A stretch of DNA of 64,000 bases, from NCBI GenBank assembly GCA_003331065.1, contig QENB01000007.1, forward strand, positions 1-64,000. Direction: 5' to 3'. Source of the DNA: Candidatus Tokpelaia sp. JSC188 (lineage in GTDB: Bacteria; Pseudomonadota; Alphaproteobacteria; Rhizobiales; Rhizobiaceae). Shown here piece after piece: positions 18,603-27,890 of this stretch (position 1 is its first letter; each line of letters opens with the position of its first letter). Made by a program: the position numbers and the translations under genes. Under the pieces are notes generated by a model, which saw nothing but the letters and a program-made list of their open reading frames with translations, made no database searches and was not told where the DNA came from.

Positions 18603-19115
18603 TTACGAAAAATCAAAAACAAACGGAGAGCCTTCATACGTATCACAGCCACGGCCGATTCGTCGAATAGCATCATTCATCTGCCCTTTACGAGTAAGCA
18701 ATCGATCAGCAAGGCTAACTAGCCTTAAATTTGGAGTAGCTGAAGGAGCTTGTTCGCGCAGTCGTATCGCTAGTTGTTTTTCATTTGCAGCCGGGTTAAG
18801 TGCACAGGCAATGATGAAGGCAGCAGCCGTTGAGCGAGAAATTCCCATGAGACAATGAACAAGCAGTGGGCTTATCCTATTCCATGATTTAGCAAATTGT
18901 ATAAGAGCTACGATGTGCTCCTGAGCTGGGGCGATAAGCCCTTTATATTTTTTATTTATATCGTTGAAATATAGGCAAAGATGTCGACTTTTAGGAATTG
19001 TTTTTGGTCGTATCACATTTGTTTCTATGTTAATCAAGGTAACCATATTATGTACTTGGTGTTTTTTTGCTGTTACAGCAAGTTGCGAAAGAGGGCTGAT
19101 AACTAGATAGGACAT
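18603..19115 (-). CDS. Small dual-specificity/tyrosine phosphatase-like protein
   Basis: A 170-residue protein with the cysteine phosphatase P-loop HCLMGISRS (Cys88, Arg94, the CX5R signature). Asp52 in YFNDI may act as the general acid. A similar phosphatase lies near recO and ygfZ in other Rhizobiales as I recall, with no known substrate. No signal peptide is seen, so it is probably cytoplasmic. It converges with recO. Confidence 0.8.
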   Translation of the reverse strand: MSYLVISPLSQLAVTAKKHQVHNMVTLINIETNVIRPKTIPKSRHLCLYFNDINKKYKGLIAPAQEHIVALIQFAKSWNRISPLLVHCLMGISRSTAAAFIIACALNPAANEKQLAIRLREQAPSATPNLRLVSLADRLLTRKGQMNDAIRRIGRGCDTYEGSPFVFDFS

Positions 19116-19370
19116 TTATTTGCTTCCAGTTGTAGTAGGATAAAAACTCAGTTTTTCATTTGCTATATCAATCTTCAACATCAGAGGATTAAGTTTTCTT
19201 GCTGTGTGATATTTATGTGGTTAGGATGCCTGAAGTATGTCTTTATTTGTTTGATATGTAGAAGAATTTTTGACTCTGGTTATACATAATCGTAGGGATT
19301 GCTAATATTATTGGAAGCTTATAGTCTTGCTTTTACGATTTACGATTAGAGTCTCTAATTTTCCATCAAA

Positions 19371-20255
19371 TCATGATTCTGACAGAGTGAAACGTACATT
19401 ATTAGGTAATGAAAAAGTCAGTAATACTCCATGGGATGTAATCGGGATACAGGCATTTACCAAGGCTTTAATTCGGTCAATCCTTGCAATAGCAATGGCC
19501 TTTTTTCCGACCACAGTCCCAAGCATGCCAATAGGTTTACCTTTTGCTTCAATAGTACTACCAACAAGGGGTAAAGAAGAGTTACCTTCTGCGATCAAAA
19601 CACGCTTGCGTGCTATCATGCTGCGATGCTGCATGCGGGAAACAATTTCCTGACCAATATAACAGCCCTTCTTAAAAGATAAACCATTGATCTGATCGTA
19701 ATTGATATCATGAGGAAATACATCTCCAAGTTCAAAATCTATGCCACTTTCGGCAATGCCGTTTTCAATGCGAATGATATCCCAATTTCGTCTGTCATTT
19801 GTAGTAGCCTCTTCCTGATTTTTAATATGGTACATCCTAATAACGCCGAATCCTTTGGTTATCCTTTTGTCGTTAAAAATTAGTGTATTATCATTTTGTT
19901 TTCCTTGATGGCTTTTAAAATTAATAGCATTTTTCTGGAAAATATGCACAATGACACACTTTTTTTCGTGAATTTTAATATTAGCACGCAATTTGTAAAG
20001 ATTTAGTCTTTCGATCAAAGCATTAGCGATTGTGTTGCGAATATCAATAAAAAACAATCCGTTTCCATAACCGATAAGAAAATCAAACAAAACCTTCCCT
20101 TGTGGAGAAAGTAAAGCACCGGGCAACATATTTTCATGACTAATCTCTTCTATATCTGTCGTGATAATATTTTGCAGGAATCGAGTAGCATCTGGGCCAC
20201 TGATATTAATAACTGCACGGTCGTTTAATGGAAATAGGTGGTAATTTTCTGTCAT
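19371..20255 (-). CDS. ygfZ: Folate-binding YgfZ/GcvT-like protein
   Basis: A folate-dependent factor for repair or maturation of iron-sulfur enzymes, named from the YgfZ family. It has 294 residues. The diagnostic KGCYIGQE motif lies at about residues 199-206, followed by IVSRMQHR, and the N-terminal half shows the GcvT-like DATRFLQNIITTD. It is divergent from pyrC, with about 70 bases between the two starts, so promoters must overlap there. Confidence 0.9.
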   Translation of the reverse strand: MTENYHLFPLNDRAVINISGPDATRFLQNIITTDIEEISHENMLPGALLSPQGKVLFDFLIGYGNGLFFIDIRNTIANALIERLNLYKLRANIKIHEKKCVIVHIFQKNAINFKSHQGKQNDNTLIFNDKRITKGFGVIRMYHIKNQEEATTNDRRNWDIIRIENGIAESGIDFELGDVFPHDINYDQINGLSFKKGCYIGQEIVSRMQHRSMIARKRVLIAEGNSSLPLVGSTIEAKGKPIGMLGTVVGKKAIAIARIDRIKALVNACIPITSHGVLLTFSLPNNVRFTLSES

Positions 20256-20324
20256 AATTTCTTGCCTTTCTACGCTAAGTTACATAAGTCCAGATGGAGT
20301 TATAGTCAGCATGGAGCAAAATCG

Positions 20325-21659
20325 ATGCCACAGATATTTGATATGATTTTGAAAAATGCAACTGTTGTAAATCATGATGGTGTAGGAAAGCGTGATATTG
20401 GTATTTATAATGGCCATATTGCGGCTCTTGGCAATCTATCGAGAGCATCCGCCGGTGAGGTAATTGATTGCATCGGACTTCATATCGTGCCAGGCATAAT
20501 TGACAGCCAGGTGCATTTCCGTGAGCCAGGCTTTGAATATAAGGAAAATTTTGAAACAGGTTCTCTGGCAGCTGTTCTTGGAGGTGTGACATCTGTATTT
20601 GATATGCCAAATACAAACCCACCTACCGCATCAGCTGAAATGTTAATTGATAAGGTAACAAGGGCCCGTCATCGCATGCATTGTGATTTTGCTTTCTGGA
20701 TTGGCGGCACACGGGAGAATGCACATGAACTTAGTGAGTTAGAACGCCTGTCGGGCGTAGCTGGGATCAAGGTTTTTATGGGATCTTCCACCGGAAATTT
20801 ATTGGTGGATGACGATATAGGCGTGCGCACAATTCTTAAGAACAGACGACGGCGAGTTGCTGTTCACTCCGAGGATAATGCTCGACTGATTGAACGTCAA
20901 CACCTCTGCATTGAAAATGATGCATCTTCCCATCCTATTTGGCGTGATGAAGTGACTTCCCTCAGATCTACTGAGCGGCTAGTGCGTATTGCACGTGAGA
21001 CAGGAACACGCGTTCATATATTGCATGTTTCAACAGCAGAGGAAATATCATTTTTAAAAGATCATAAGGATCTTGCCACTCTTGAAGTAACACCTCACCA
21101 TCTAACATTAAGTACAGATGATTACGCTCGCTTAGGAACATTGATGCAGATAAATCCGCCTATCCGTAGTAATCATCATCGTCATGCGCTCTGGTTTGGT
21201 CTTCAACAGGGAATTGTGGATGTTATTGGTTCGGATCACGCCCCTCATATATTGGAGGAAAAGAAAAAGTCTTATCCGTCTTCTCCTTCAGGCATAACAG
21301 GGGTGCAGACTATTGCCCCAATCATGTTGGACCATGTTAACAGTGGGAAATTAACACTTGAAGCTTTTGTTGATCTGACTTCGCACGGTCCTAATCGTAT
21401 TTTCGGCATAAGCCGCAAAGGGCGTATTGCCATTGGATATGATGCAGACTTGACAGTTATTGATTTGAAACGGCGTGAGACTATCACGAATGCTAGGGAG
21501 GTGTCAAAGGTAGGATGGACACCCTATGACGGCAGAAAGGTGATAGGTTGGCCTATTGGAACTATCATTCGTGGACATCGTATCATGTGGGAAGGAGAAA
21601 TTATCACATCGTCAAAGGGAAAAGTTATCGATTTTATTGAAACATTGCCGCATTGTTGA
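20325..21659 (+). CDS. pyrC: Dihydroorotase (class I)
   Basis: Cyclises carbamoyl aspartate to dihydroorotate in pyrimidine synthesis. It has 444 residues. The amidohydrolase frame is complete: HFREPG at 64-69, MPNTNP at 94-99, the candidate carbamylated Lys149 in IKVFMGS, His181, His234 in ILHVSTAEE, and Asp304 in GSDHAPH. The first histidine of the usual HxH pair is Gln62 (DSQVH); I recall the same Gln in rhizobial homologues, so it is probably lineage-wide. The ATG at 20325 is chosen over upstream in-frame codons inside the ygfZ promoter area. In Rhizobiales plsY and dprA normally follow; here they do not. Confidence 0.88.
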   Translation: MPQIFDMILKNATVVNHDGVGKRDIGIYNGHIAALGNLSRASAGEVIDCIGLHIVPGIIDSQVHFREPGFEYKENFETGSLAAVLGGVTSVFDMPNTNPPTASAEMLIDKVTRARHRMHCDFAFWIGGTRENAHELSELERLSGVAGIKVFMGSSTGNLLVDDDIGVRTILKNRRRRVAVHSEDNARLIERQHLCIENDASSHPIWRDEVTSLRSTERLVRIARETGTRVHILHVSTAEEISFLKDHKDLATLEVTPHHLTLSTDDYARLGTLMQINPPIRSNHHRHALWFGLQQGIVDVIGSDHAPHILEEKKKSYPSSPSGITGVQTIAPIMLDHVNSGKLTLEAFVDLTSHGPNRIFGISRKGRIAIGYDADLTVIDLKRRETITNAREVSKVGWTPYDGRKVIGWPIGTIIRGHRIMWEGEIITSSKGKVIDFIETLPHC

Positions 21660-22117
21660 ATTATCTAGAAAAAAATGCCTTTGATGAAGTGGTATTGTTT
21701 GCTGACTTTCTATTCGTTCAAAGCTTCCCCCGTGTTTGGCAATTCTATCCGCAATAGAAATATATCCTCATAACAAGATTCGGAAAGTATAACAAGGTTG
21801 CGTAATGTGTCATTTTCTTTTTCTGCTTCGATAATCTGAATGCCTATCTACCATGCTGTTGTATTATTCTTTTTTCACTCTATTAAACAAGTGAGAATAG
21901 TAGAAATTTTTCCATTTTTGTGAGTAAAACTTGATGAAAGAAAGAAGTACACTAACATGGGGTAGATAACGCAAAGATGCGAATAGAGCAGTTAACTTTA
22001 ATCTTGTCTGAAAATATACTCTTAAACATGAGCCTATTCCAAACCCAGTGCCTTTATTTTATAAACATCCTCTCCACTTGGAAAGTGGTAGATTGGGGGG
22101 GGTAAGGAAGTCAAAAA
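21660..22117. other. Intergenic spacer with a possible remnant frame
   Basis: A 458-bp spacer between pyrC and cysS. On the minus strand a frame is open for 45 codons from about 21847 down to a stop at 21710-21712 and encodes a glutamate- and leucine-rich stretch without a plausible start. It may be a gene remnant or chance. Near cysS a run of G (about 22095-22103) forms an unusually strong ribosome-binding region (GGGGGGGGTAAGG). Confidence 0.4.
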
Positions 22118-23638
22118 ATGCTGACTCTACGCTTTTACAATACACTGACACGGCAGAAAGATGATTTTCGAGCGATTAACGCTGAAAATGTGCGGCTTTA
22201 CGTCTGCGGCCCTACTATTTATGATTATGCTCATATCGGTAATGCGCGATCTGTTATTGTCTTTGACGTGCTTTATCGCTTGCTACGCCATGTTTATGGC
22301 AAAGATCATGTATTGTATGTGCGTAATATTACTGACGTTGATGATAAGATTAATGCACGTGCCATGCATGATTATCCTGACTTGCCGCTAAATGAAGCAA
22401 TTCAGCGGTTGACGTTGTCAACAAATCTACAATTTCAGGCTGATGTTGCAAGTCTCGGCTGCCTTGAGCCTGACATACAGCCTCTGGCGACTGATCACCT
22501 TTCTGAAATGCGTGCGATAATTGAACGATTGATTGAACGAGGTTATGCTTATGTTGCTGAAGATCATGTTCTTTTTTCTGTTTCTAGCATGGGAAATAAT
22601 CCACGTTATGGTGCACTGTCAGGGCGTTTTCTGGATGATATGATTGCCGGAACACGTGTTAACGCTTCTTATAAACGTGATGAGATGGATTTTGTTCTCT
22701 GGAAACCGTCAAGAGAAAATGAACCAGGGTGGCTATCTCCTGCAGGTATTTCTATCAATGGACGCCCTGGCTGGCATATCGAATGCTCAGCTATGTCAAT
22801 GGCACAGCTGCTTCAACCATTCGGTGGCGGTCTTTCGTGCAATAATCCTATTGCCAACATATTTGATATTCATGGCGGTGGTGTTGACCTTGTTTTTCCG
22901 CATCACGAAAATGAGATTGCCCAGAGCTGCTCAGCTTTTGGTACAGATCGTATGGCTAATATTTGGATGCATAACGGCTTTTTACAGGTTGAAGGAAAAA
23001 AAATGTCTAAAAGTTTGGGTAATTTCATTACAATACGCAACCTTTTAGAGGAAAAGCTTCCCCAATTTATAACAGGAACTGATAAAAAAACATGTGAAAG
23101 CTGGGTAGGATTAGCTATTCGTCTCTCCATGTTGCAGACACATTATCGTGATCCATTTAATTGGACACATCAGCGTCTTGTTTCTGCGTCAAGAGAGCTT
23201 TATCGCTGGTATGAATTGCTACGTGAAGTTGGTTTTGATGCCTCTATTAATACAGGCGCTCATGATGCAATACTCGAAGCGTTAGCTGATGATCTCAATA
23301 CATGGAATGTAATTACAGTATTACGCCATTTTTACAAAAATCGTGATGCACATGCCCTTGGCGAGGGTATGGCATTTATAGGTCTTATCAACCAGCCTTT
23401 TATTTTTGACAGGGATAACCGATTATTCGTTCATGAAACTACCACATCTGAGACGGAGATTGATACACTCATCGGAGAGCGTTTGCTAGCAATTGCAGCG
23501 AAGAACTGGACAAGAGCGGATTATATCCGAGATGAACTAAAGAAAAAGGACATTTTACTGCAAGATAGTGTAAATCCTAAAACAGGAAAACGTATCACCT
23601 GTTGGAGGGTTATGAAATATGATACAACTTTAGATTGA
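22118..23638 (+). CDS. cysS: Cysteinyl-tRNA synthetase
   Basis: Charges tRNA-Cys. It has 506 residues. The class I HIGH motif appears as AHIGNARS at about 38-45 with the zinc-binding Cys in CGPTIYDY just before it. Other zinc ligands lie in GWHIECSAM and [11 protein letters not shown], and KKMSKSLGN carries the KMSKS loop. The C-terminal domain is longer than in E. coli, as usual for Rhizobiales. It is monocistronic, flanked by long spacers on both sides. Confidence 0.95.
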   Translation: MLTLRFYNTLTRQKDDFRAINAENVRLYVCGPTIYDYAHIGNARSVIVFDVLYRLLRHVYGKDHVLYVRNITDVDDKINARAMHDYPDLPLNEAIQRLTLSTNLQFQADVASLGCLEPDIQPLATDHLSEMRAIIERLIERGYAYVAEDHVLFSVSSMGNNPRYGALSGRFLDDMIAGTRVNASYKRDEMDFVLWKPSRENEPGWLSPAGISINGRPGWHIECSAMSMAQLLQPFGGGLSCNNPIANIFDIHGGGVDLVFPHHENEIAQSCSAFGTDRMANIWMHNGFLQVEGKKMSKSLGNFITIRNLLEEKLPQFITGTDKKTCESWVGLAIRLSMLQTHYRDPFNWTHQRLVSASRELYRWYELLREVGFDASINTGAHDAILEALADDLNTWNVITVLRHFYKNRDAHALGEGMAFIGLINQPFIFDRDNRLFVHETTTSETEIDTLIGERLLAIAAKNWTRADYIRDELKKKDILLQDSVNPKTGKRITCWRVMKYDTTLD

Positions 23639-24203
23639 AAATCTGATAGAAATTATTTGATATTTCCTTCCTAAACTTATCTATTACTCGACTTTTTGAT
23701 CTGATTTTTATTAACTATACGAGATATTCTGCATTGGATATTTTTTGCATGATTAAATAAATCTAGAGTGAGGAATTGTAGCTGGATATTCAAAGCAGTA
23801 TAGGAAGTAAAAGGACAGAGATTATTGCTTTAGTTTAGTGCAGATTAGCTTTGCAGTCCTCATTGTTAGACCGGTTTCCTATCATGTTGCCTAAAAACAG
23901 AAGTTATATTCTTGCTGTTTCTTAAACAGTTGAGGAAAACGAAGTAGGTAAATTTCAGGATAAAACATTTCAAAAACTGTGCAATTTATATGGCTTTTAG
24001 AAGAGTTTGGTGTAGCAAAGAAGGTAAGTTAGAAACTTGACTGATCAGTCTTTCTTCCTTCAACTTATTGCTAAGATAATCAGGTAGATGATCTGTCTTG
24101 CTAAAGTAGTTGATAGTAAATTCGATTGCTTTAATGAGGTTTATCCTAACCAAGAATTTGTTCTGCCCTTTGCTGAAAAAAGAAAGCGCGCTAGAGTGTA
24201 TCC
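23639..24203. other. Intergenic spacer, no gene supported
   Basis: 565 bp between cysS and the Atm1-type exporter gene. A minus-strand frame (23986-24240) is open and looks somewhat protein-like, but its start lies inside the exporter gene and I recognise no family. The promoter for the exporter should lie near its 3' end. Confidence 0.45.
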
Positions 24204-26060
24204 ATGAATATTGAAGAAATAAAGAAGACTGTTTCGCCAAATTCAGGTGATATGCTGAAGACGCTCTCTAATTTATGGCCTTATATATGGCCGCACGATG
24301 AGTCTGTACTCAAGAGACGGGTTATCTTGGCATTGCTGTGCCTTATTTTTTCCAAGATTATTTTGATTTTTGTCTCTTATTTTTTCAAGTATGTAACCAA
24401 TGCACTCGGTGGTGATACGCCGCAATGGCTTGCAACTCATATAGTATCACCTTTTATGCTTGTTTTTGCCTATAATTTTTTTCGCATTTCCCAAGCAGCG
24501 TTAAACCAGTTGCGTGATGTGTTCTTTGCTTCAGTGGGACAGCATGCCGTGCGCAAGCTTGCTCGAGAAACTTTTATCCATGTGCATGAATTGTCACTAC
24601 GTTTTCATCTTAAACGGCGAACAGGTGGCCTTTCGCGTATTATCGATCGAGGTATAAAAGGAATTGAGGCCATTGTTCGCTTTACAATATTAAATACCGC
24701 ACCAACTATTCTTGAATGTGCCATTACTGCCTTTGTATTTTGGTTATCCTATGGTTGGGTTTATCTAGCTGTTGTTTCGCTAACAATCGGTTTTTATGCA
24801 TGGTTTACGATTGCGGCTAGTAATTGGCGTATTGCCATTCGTCGCGATATGAACGCTTCTGATACAGAAGCTAATACACAGGCGATTGATTCGCTGCTAA
24901 ATTTTGAGACTGTTAAATATTTTAGTAATGAAGCTATGGAGGTAAAACATTTTGATGCGTCTATGGAGCGTTATGAACAAGCCGCCATCAAGACATGGGT
25001 ATCATTAGGTTGGCTTAACTTTGGTCAAGTTGTTATTTTTGGTCTTGGCATGGCTGTATTAATGTTGATTTCAGCGTATGAGGTAATACAAGGACAGCAG
25101 ACACTTGGTGACTTTGTTTTTGTCAACGCTCTTCTTATCCAACTTTCTATTCCGCTTAATTTTATTGGCTCAACCTACCGTGAGATCCGGCAAGGATTAA
25201 CTGATATTGAGCAGATGTTTGATCTCTTAGATGTCTCTCAGGAGATTCGTGATAAACCTGATGCACCTGATCTTAAAATCAAGGGCGGTTTAATCTCGTT
25301 TAACAAGGTTGAATTCTCTTATGATCCTGAGCGGCAAATTCTCAAGAGAATTAGCTTTGAAGTGCCAGCAGGCAAGAAGGTTGCTATCGTTGGACCTTCA
25401 GGTTCTGGAAAATCCACGATCTCGCGTTTGCTATTCCGCTTTTATGATGTTCAATCTGGCGAGGTAATGATTGATAGACAAGATGTACGTGATGTAACGC
25501 AGGAAAGTTTGAGAAAAGCAATCGGTATGGTGCCACAAGATACGGTGCTGTTTAATAATACTATTGCCTATAATATCCGTTATGGTAAGCCTGATGCTAC
25601 TGATGAAGAGGTATGGCAAGCTGCAAGGCTTGCTCAGATCAGCCATTTTATAGAAAAGTTGCCTTATGGTTATGAAACCATGGTGGGAGAACGCGGCCTT
25701 AAGCTTTCAGGTGGAGAAAAGCAGCGTATTGCTATTGCGCGTACTATACTCAAGTCACCTCCTATTCTTATTCTTGATGAGGCGACATCTGCTCTTGATA
25801 CAGCAACAGAACAGGATATCCAGCAAGCGCTTGATCTAGTAAGTCGTAACCGTACAACACTTATCATTGCCCACCGTCTTTCTACGGTTGTTAATGCTGA
25901 TGAGATTTTAGTCTTGAAATGTGGAAGATTCATAGAGCGTGGTACGCATCAGCAGCTTCTTGAGAAAAAGGGCCTTTACGCCTCAATGTGGGTGCATCAA
26001 CTTGAAACGATAAGAGCTAAGGAAAAGTTACGTGAAATGCGTGGAAAGAATAAGTTCTGA
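24204..26060 (+). CDS. Atm1-type ABC exporter (half-transporter)
   Basis: An inner-membrane homodimeric ABC exporter of the Atm1/HMT1 group, which moves glutathione-linked sulfur or metal conjugates and supports cytosolic iron-sulfur or heavy-metal homeostasis. It has 618 residues: six transmembrane helices to about 325, including the family signature NTQAIDSLLNFETVKYFSNE at 224-243. The nucleotide-binding domain has Walker A GPSGSGKST at 397-405, the LSGGEKQRIAIAR signature and Walker B ILILDEATSALD, all intact. It stands alone, with a hairpin right at its stop. Confidence 0.9.
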   Translation: MNIEEIKKTVSPNSGDMLKTLSNLWPYIWPHDESVLKRRVILALLCLIFSKIILIFVSYFFKYVTNALGGDTPQWLATHIVSPFMLVFAYNFFRISQAALNQLRDVFFASVGQHAVRKLARETFIHVHELSLRFHLKRRTGGLSRIIDRGIKGIEAIVRFTILNTAPTILECAITAFVFWLSYGWVYLAVVSLTIGFYAWFTIAASNWRIAIRRDMNASDTEANTQAIDSLLNFETVKYFSNEAMEVKHFDASMERYEQAAIKTWVSLGWLNFGQVVIFGLGMAVLMLISAYEVIQGQQTLGDFVFVNALLIQLSIPLNFIGSTYREIRQGLTDIEQMFDLLDVSQEIRDKPDAPDLKIKGGLISFNKVEFSYDPERQILKRISFEVPAGKKVAIVGPSGSGKSTISRLLFRFYDVQSGEVMIDRQDVRDVTQESLRKAIGMVPQDTVLFNNTIAYNIRYGKPDATDEEVWQAARLAQISHFIEKLPYGYETMVGERGLKLSGGEKQRIAIARTILKSPPILILDEATSALDTATEQDIQQALDLVSRNRTTLIIAHRLSTVVNADEILVLKCGRFIERGTHQQLLEKKGLYASMWVHQLETIRAKEKLREMRGKNKF

Positions 26061-26082
26061 CTTTTTGGCAAAGAAAAGTCAG
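26057..26082 (+). terminator. Hairpin at the exporter gene's stop, possible terminator
   Basis: A perfect 9-bp inverted repeat, CTGACTTTT (26057-26065) and AAAAGTCAG (26074-26082), with an 8-base loop and overlapping the TGA stop. There is no T-run after it, so it could be an mRNA 3'-end stabiliser rather than an intrinsic terminator. Confidence 0.4.
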
Positions 26083-26262
26083 CGATTTAGGACTAAATAG
26101 ACAATGGTTTTTTGTAGAAAGTGAGGAAGCTAATCAAGCAAAATGTTTCGCATTCTGGAAAAAGTCATTAATAAAAACTAACTAAAGCTGTAGAACATCT
26201 TATTATCAGATGCTTTTTCTGCCATAAAGTAGCCTGTTCACAGTTAATGATAGGAACTTATC

Positions 26263-26961
26263 ATGAGTATATTGCAATCAATCCGCAATGGTTTTTCTCC
26301 TATCCATCCGGAAGGATACCCTTTTATTGCTGCATTTTTTATTAGCTCTCTTATCCTTGGCTATATATGGAATCCGCTTTTCTGGTTTGGTTTGTTGCTT
26401 ACCGTATGGTGTATTTATTTTTTCCGAGATCCCGAACGGATAACGCCAGTGAATGCTGATCTTGTTGTCAGTCCGGCGGATGGGAAGATTTCATCGGTAG
26501 GGCTAGTTATTCCACCGAGAGAACTTGGATTGCCTCAGGAGGAAATGATGCGCATTTCGATATTCATGGATGTGTTTTCCTGCCATATTAATCGTATTCC
26601 AATTGATGGCATAGTCAAATCAATTCAATATTATGCAGGTAGGTTTGCTAATGCGGAGTGTGATAAGGCAAGCGCGCACAATGAACGAAATAGTCTACTT
26701 ATTTCCACAAAACATGGTGACGTTGGTATTGTGCAAATTGCAGGATTATTCGCACGCCGTATTGTATGTTGGGTAAAAACTGGTGATGAGGTTGTAGCCG
26801 GCAAACGTTTCGGGTTAATCCGTTTTGGGTCACGTCTTGATGTTTATTTGCCAGCAGGAGTAAAAATACGCATAAATTCTGGTCAAAAAACGATCGTTGG
26901 GGAGACAATCTTAGCTTCTTTTGATGAGAGTACGGCGATAACTGATTTTAGGTTGGATTGA
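26263..26961 (+). CDS. psd: Phosphatidylserine decarboxylase (small archaeal/PSD-B type)
   Basis: Makes phosphatidylethanolamine from phosphatidylserine at the inner membrane, using a pyruvoyl cofactor. It has 232 residues, the short form found in Rhizobiales. Two hydrophobic stretches lie at 20-55, then SPADGKI at 70-76, [10 protein letters not shown] at 102-111, and the self-cleavage site Gly189-Ser190 in RFGSRLD. Only 6 bases separate it from pssA, the preceding enzyme of the pathway, so they form an operon. Confidence 0.94.
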   Translation: MSILQSIRNGFSPIHPEGYPFIAAFFISSLILGYIWNPLFWFGLLLTVWCIYFFRDPERITPVNADLVVSPADGKISSVGLVIPPRELGLPQEEMMRISIFMDVFSCHINRIPIDGIVKSIQYYAGRFANAECDKASAHNERNSLLISTKHGDVGIVQIAGLFARRIVCWVKTGDEVVAGKRFGLIRFGSRLDVYLPAGVKIRINSGQKTIVGETILASFDESTAITDFRLD

Positions 26962-26967
26962 AGAAAC

Positions 26968-27789
26968 ATGAAATCACCGTCTCCTTTTTCGCCTTTCAAT
27001 GCAGATAATGCACATAACAGTGAAAATCTAAAACTTCGTACAGCGATTCCAATTCGATTTGTAATACCAAATATCATTACGATCATAGCCATTGTATCAG
27101 GATTATCTAGTGTGCGTATGGCGATTGAACATTACTTTGAGCTAGCGATCATTCTGCTGCTTTTTGCTGCTTTTTTGGACGGTATTGACGGGAGAATTGC
27201 TCGATCTATCAATGGTTCTTCTCGTTTTGGTGAGCAGCTGGATTCTTTGGCAGATGCAATAAACTTTGGTGTTGTACCTGCCTTTTTGGTTTATATTTAT
27301 ATCCTTGAACAGATAGGAAAATTAGGTTGGCTTTCTGTTCTTGTCTATAGTGTAGCCTGCTGCCTCCGTCTTGCTCGTTTTAATATGAGGCTTGATGACA
27401 ATGAGACGGCTTACTGGAAAAAGAATTATTTTGCTGGTCTGCCTTCACCAGGCGGTGCTTATGTTTTACTTTTGCCGGTATATTTAGGATTTCTCGGGAT
27501 GCCGGTGGATAATACCACTGCGATAGTTTTCTGTGTTTATACGATTATAGTTGCGGTTCTTATGGTTAGCAATCTACCGGTATGGAATGGTAAATCCGTT
27601 CATACCGGCGTACGGCGCGACGTAGTTATTCCTGCGCAACTCTTTATTATGGCTTATTTTGTTCTTCTAGTTAGTTATATGTGGCTAACGCTTGCTATTT
27701 CAACGTTTTTATACCTTGCTTTTCTACCATTGAGTGCTTTTATGTATCAACGCCATGTGCAGAGCGAAGCCCATAAAAAAAATAAATAA
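26968..27789 (+). CDS. pssA: CDP-diacylglycerol-serine O-phosphatidyltransferase
   Basis: Joins serine to CDP-diacylglycerol to give phosphatidylserine, feeding Psd. It has 273 residues with about seven or eight hydrophobic segments. The CDP-alcohol phosphatidyltransferase signature is complete: DGIDGRIARSINGSSRFGEQ followed by LDSLADA. The psd-pssA order on the plus strand matches other Rhizobiales. It converges with purF, with about 100 bases between the stops. Confidence 0.93.
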   Translation: MKSPSPFSPFNADNAHNSENLKLRTAIPIRFVIPNIITIIAIVSGLSSVRMAIEHYFELAIILLLFAAFLDGIDGRIARSINGSSRFGEQLDSLADAINFGVVPAFLVYIYILEQIGKLGWLSVLVYSVACCLRLARFNMRLDDNETAYWKKNYFAGLPSPGGAYVLLLPVYLGFLGMPVDNTTAIVFCVYTIIVAVLMVSNLPVWNGKSVHTGVRRDVVIPAQLFIMAYFVLLVSYMWLTLAISTFLYLAFLPLSAFMYQRHVQSEAHKKNK

Positions 27790-27890
27790 AGCAAAACCGA
27801 TAAATGGCATCTGTTGATCTTTCTTTCTCTTGAAAGTCTCAAAGCACATTTTATCTTTTCCTATCTTTTAATAGCTGATATTCTTAAATA

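Noticed and set aside
23986-24240. An 84-codon minus-strand open frame upstream of the Atm1-type exporter gene
   Set aside because: Its start lies inside the exporter gene, it has no ribosome-binding site and I recognise no family; probably chance.
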